A stretch of 64,000 nucleotides of DNA from Serratia sarumanii (lineage in GTDB: Bacteria; Pseudomonadota; Gammaproteobacteria; Enterobacterales; Enterobacteriaceae). The notes under the pieces are model-generated. The model searched no databases and was not told the origin of the DNA. It saw only the letters and a program-made list of their open reading frames with translations. The stretch's first letter is position 1. The number at the start of each line of letters is the position of its first letter. The translations under genes and the position numbers were made by a program. This document shows, in pieces, positions 61,353-64,000 of the stretch. Location: NCBI RefSeq assembly GCF_029962605.1, contig NZ_CP124750.1, forward strand, positions 2,604,001-2,668,000, given 5' to 3'.

Positions 61353-61807
61353 CCTATCATCGAGTTGACGGCTAATTTCGCCGTTAACTCTCTTTGATCC
61401 ATTTTGGCTAAAAACTTCACCAAAAGATGAACTGATAAAGTAAAAATCCGAAAAAATAATATTTATCAGAATTATGATTCGTTTCTTCCTGCCGTTCGCG
61501 AAAATAACGACTCGTCAAAATTATGTCTGCAAACAAAGCAATAGAAAGATTGCGCCCTCGCTCAATTATGTAACCGTTCTCATCGCAGAAGCAGTAAAAC
61601 AAGGTTTTAACCCTGCTAATTAATAGAGGAACACATTAACGCCTCTAACTTTTCAGCAGTGGTGGCCTTGCTGTTTAGTTTCTATGATTAAGCCGATAGC
61701 GACGTTGTGATTTCCATTTCAAATATTCACTAAAAATAAACGCTCGCCGTCAACCCCATTATTTTTTGATTTTCCATCACAGCAAAAAAATATTGTGAGG
61801 TAACCCC
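61353..61807. other. AT-rich intergenic region before the PixA gene
   Basis: A 455-base spacer with clearly lower GC content than the flanking genes. No credible gene; a 61-codon minus-strand frame (61417-61602) uses a TTG start and has no recognisable sequence. Such composition suits silencing by H-NS and would leave room for several regulator sites, but no specific site is evident. GTGAGGTAA lies just before the PixA start. Confidence 0.5.
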
Positions 61808-62356
61808 ATGTCTGAGCAAGAACTTAAATCCAGCAACAGTATCGTTAACGTGATTGTCGTCATCGATACCGATGCCCTGATAGAAGCATTCGAGAATAAC
61901 AACCCCAGTCAGGACTCCGGCAACCCAACAGGTATTGGCCATCAATACGCCTATATGGTCGTCACCTCCGATCAGGTGATCGGCGGCTCCGGCACGGCAG
62001 ACCTGAACTTTAAAGCCAATGTCGGCGACGTCATTCGCTGGACCGGCACCTCAGAATCCGCCAATTTCGACGCCAGTGTGCTGATCTACGGGCTGCCGCA
62101 GTTCGGCAGCGGTACCCAGGTCTTTTCCAACCCGACCTTCAAAATGTACACCCGCAGCTCGATGATGCCGGCGCAAAATACCGTGTTCCCCGTCACCTTC
62201 ACCAACCAAACCTATTGGTTCATCCAGGCGGACATCAGCAATACCGGCACGGAAAATTATTGCATCCAATTTGGCCTTTATTATCGGCCAAACGGCGGCG
62301 ATCAAAAATTACTGGGTTATTTCTATTGGGATCCGACTATTACCATCAGCAATTAA
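61808..62356 (+). CDS. PixA/AidA-family inclusion-body protein
   Basis: A 182-residue protein of the PixA/AidA family, first known as crystalline inclusion protein of Xenorhabdus and as a quorum-controlled protein in Ralstonia and Burkholderia. Typical segments are VNVIVVIDTDALIEAF near the start, HQYAYMVVTSDQVIGGSGTA, VGDVIRWTG and LLGYFYWDPTITI at the end. No signal peptide; predicted beta-sandwich. GTGAGG is 8 bases before the ATG. It stands alone behind an AT-rich spacer, which suggests late or conditional expression. Biochemical function is not known. Confidence 0.88.
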   Translation: MSEQELKSSNSIVNVIVVIDTDALIEAFENNNPSQDSGNPTGIGHQYAYMVVTSDQVIGGSGTADLNFKANVGDVIRWTGTSESANFDASVLIYGLPQFGSGTQVFSNPTFKMYTRSSMMPAQNTVFPVTFTNQTYWFIQADISNTGTENYCIQFGLYYRPNGGDQKLLGYFYWDPTITISN

Positions 62357-62386
62357 CCTTATTCCATCGACCGTTAGGCGCCACAT

Positions 62387-62412
62387 GATTATGGCCCCTC
62401 GGGGCCATAATC
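62387..62412. terminator. Perfect 12-bp hairpin between convergent genes
   Basis: GATTATGGCCCC (62387-62398) and GGGGCCATAATC (62401-62412) are exact complements with a 2-base centre. No T-run follows on either strand, but its place between the PixA gene and the LysR gene suits an mRNA 3' end for both. Confidence 0.6.
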
Positions 62413-62444
62413 GTTGCGGAAACATCGGGTAAACTTAAACGTCT

Positions 62445-63350
62445 CTATTCATTTTGCCGACGCAGCCACTCGCTGGCGGCGTCGAAGAATTTTTGCGCCA
62501 ACGGCGTGGCGCGCTCCGCCATATCGACCACCACCGCCGCATGACGCGGCATGGCGCCGATGGCCACCGGACGACGCTGCAACGCCGGCATCAGTGGCGA
62601 TTGCAGTTGGCCGCGCGGGAACAGCCCGCAGCCCAGGCCGACGAAAATCCCCTCCAGCAGTTGGAAGATCGAGGCCGTCTCCAGCCGTGTGTGCAGCGTC
62701 AACCCGGCGTCGCGGAAGTGTTGATCGAGATAGCGGCGGAAATAACGCGTCGGCTCGGCCAGGCACAGCGGCAAAGCGGCCACCGCTTCCAGCGGCAACG
62801 GCGTGTCGCCCACCAGCTTCGGGAAGTGTTGCGGATGAAATACCAGCTCGACGCCGGTTTCCACCAGCGGTTGCGATTGGAAATGCAGCTCCTTTAAGGT
62901 CGACAGCTCGAAAAAGCCGATGCCGATGTCGACGGTATGCGCCGTCAGCGCCTCCAGCAGCTGATCGGCGCTCAGCACCGCCAGCCGGTAATCGAGATGC
63001 GGGTAACGCTCGCTGACCGCCTTGAGCATTTCCGATACCGAGATACTGCACTGCGGCACCACGCCAAGGCGCAGCGTGCCGTGCAAGCCGTGCTTGAGCG
63101 ACTCCACCTCCAGCTTCAGCCCCTGGTAAACCGAGACGATCTCACGCGCCCACGCCAGCACCCGCTCGCCTTCGGCGGTAAAACCGCCGAAATGGTTGCC
63201 GCGGTTAATCAGCGAAACACCCAGCTCTTTTTCCAGATTTTTCAATCGCATGGATAGCGTCGGCTGGCTAACGAAGCTGGCCTCCGCCGCCCGGCCGAAG
63301 TGACGTTCTCGTTCTAAATTACACAAATAAATCAGTTGTTTAATATCCAT
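62445..63350 (-). CDS. LysR-family transcriptional regulator
   Basis: A 301-residue LysR-type regulator. The helix-turn-helix is near 17-40 (GRAAEASFVSQPTLSMRLKN), followed by the linker helix and a two-lobed effector domain (about 88-300). ATG 63350 gives the normal family N-terminus MDIKQLIYLCNLERERHFG; the frame open to 63389 is rejected, though the ribosome site is weak. It converges with the PixA gene, and its target is not evident; the divergent side is taken by the dac gene 3' end, so it is not the usual divergent pair. Confidence 0.9.
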   Translation of the reverse strand: MDIKQLIYLCNLERERHFGRAAEASFVSQPTLSMRLKNLEKELGVSLINRGNHFGGFTAEGERVLAWAREIVSVYQGLKLEVESLKHGLHGTLRLGVVPQCSISVSEMLKAVSERYPHLDYRLAVLSADQLLEALTAHTVDIGIGFFELSTLKELHFQSQPLVETGVELVFHPQHFPKLVGDTPLPLEAVAALPLCLAEPTRYFRRYLDQHFRDAGLTLHTRLETASIFQLLEGIFVGLGCGLFPRGQLQSPLMPALQRRPVAIGAMPRHAAVVVDMAERATPLAQKFFDAASEWLRRQNE

Positions 63351-63414
63351 AGCGCGGCTCAATGATCGGCATTCGCACCAGTATACCACCGGGCACCGTC
63401 GTCCGCCCGGCGAG

Positions 63415-64000
63415 TCAGAGCTTCAGCTTCACGTAATCCACCAGGCGCGAGAACACGCCGCCCTGCGGCACCGCCTGCAGCGCCACCAGCGGCAAGGTTT
63501 TCACCACCTGGCCATTGTCGCTGATGCGGATCTCGCCAACGGTCTGCCCTTTGCCAATCGGCGCTTCCAGCCGTGCGGCATTGATCACGTACTGCGCCTT
63601 CAGCTTGTCCGCCTCGCTTTTCGGCAGGCTGAGCGACTGCTCTTGCGCGCTACCGACCGGTAACCGGTGATTCTCGCCGTACCAGACCGGCTCTTCCCCC
63701 AGGCTCTGCCCGGCGCTGAACAGGTGTACGGTGGCAAAGTCGCGCAGCCCCCAAGTCAACAGCTTACGCGCCTGCTCCTCACGCCCTTTAGCGCTTTTGC
63801 CGCCCATCACCACGGCGATCAGGCGGCGATCCCCTTCGGTGGCGGAGGCGATGATGTTGAAGCCGGCCGAGGCGGTGTGCCCGGTTTTCAGCCCATCGAC
63901 GTGCAGCGTCTTATCCCACAGCAGGCCATTGCGGTTCTGCTGCGTGATGCCATTCCAGGTCAGCGACTTCTCGCTGTACATATGGTATTCCGCCGGTTCA
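63415..64000 (-). CDS. PBP5-family D-alanyl-D-alanine carboxypeptidase, 5' end outside the window
   Basis: C-terminal 195 codons of a DacA/DacC/DacD-type DD-carboxypeptidase; the N-terminus lies beyond base 64000. NGITQQNRNGLLWDKTL and the active-site KTGH motif in VDGLKTGHTASAGF are present, followed by the all-beta PBP5_C domain and an amphipathic tail GGVFSRLVDYVKLKL that would bind the membrane face. These enzymes remove the terminal D-Ala from murein pentapeptides. It resembles DacD slightly more than DacC by eye, but the choice is not safe. Confidence 0.92.
   Translation of the reverse strand, partial: EPAEYHMYSEKSLTWNGITQQNRNGLLWDKTLHVDGLKTGHTASAGFNIIASATEGDRRLIAVVMGGKSAKGREEQARKLLTWGLRDFATVHLFSAGQSLGEEPVWYGENHRLPVGSAQEQSLSLPKSEADKLKAQYVINAARLEAPIGKGQTVGEIRISDNGQVVKTLPLVALQAVPQGGVFSRLVDYVKLKL

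Noticed and set aside
61417..61602. 61-codon minus-strand frame before the PixA gene
   Set aside because: It needs a TTG start without a ribosome site and lies in AT-rich DNA where chance frames differ in look; no family resemblance.

Overview
The window is a stretch of GC-rich enterobacterial chromosome. Gene content and order match the Escherichia coli region around fnr, ldhA, tyrR, psp and sap, but with rearrangements and extra genes. Protein details (an SMR pump close to EmrE/SsmE, a PixA/AidA-type inclusion protein, a folE2 zinc-starvation operon) fit Serratia, probably of the S. marcescens group. This assignment is inference from gene content. I see no tRNA, rRNA, insertion sequence, prophage or CRISPR array.

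Layout. 1-7.3 kb: ogt, fnr, uspE, then pntAB (minus strand) and ydgH. 7.5-17.8 kb: the ydgI transporter, a two-gene unit behind a Fur-like box, folM, the rstAB two-component system, an M32 carboxypeptidase, an alpha/beta hydrolase, the acid-shock gene asr with a RstA-like box, the 26-residue membrane protein ydgU and the protease ydgD. 17.8-29.3 kb: hrpA, azoR, the ydbH-ynbE-ydbL operon, a divergent LysR/monooxygenase pair, ldhA, hslJ and ydbJ. 29.8-39.2 kb: an EmrE-type pump, pyruvate:flavodoxin oxidoreductase (nifJ/ydbK), ttcA, a VOC protein behind a LexA-like box, the sRNA FnrS, zntB, and a membrane protein/secreted hydrolase pair. 39.3-45.8 kb: murein-peptide genes mppA, mpaA and ycjG, then tpx and tyrR. 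46-51.5 kb: ycjF, ycjX and pspDCBA with divergent pspF, followed by the iron sRNA RyhB. 51.5-54.3 kb: folE2, a gamma-carbonic-anhydrase-like gene and a COG0523 GTPase behind a Zur-like box. 54.4-59.7 kb: sapABCDF. 59.8-64 kb: a less conserved segment with a possible leader ORF, a double CMD-domain protein, a PixA-family gene, a LysR regulator and a PBP5-family DacA/C/D gene cut by the right edge.

Regulation links several genes here. FNR (956-1720) should drive FnrS (35675-35798, FNR box upstream). RstA (11547-12272) should act on asr through the box at 16249-16262. Metal control appears three times: a Fur-like box at 9034-9052, RyhB under a Fur-like box at 51496-51514, and a Zur-like box at 54295-54315. 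A LexA-like operator overlaps the -10 of the VOC gene at 35257. RyhB, FnrS and the ydgU reading frame were found by reading the bases, because none of them is a long ORF.

Most of the window is well-known housekeeping and stress biology. The least described parts are the Fur-box operon (9140-10054), the LexA-box VOC gene, the unassigned transcripts implied by terminators at 26154 and 29792, the hydrolase/membrane pair with the palindromic spacer after it (37014-39204), and the leader-ORF/CMD unit (59968-61352).
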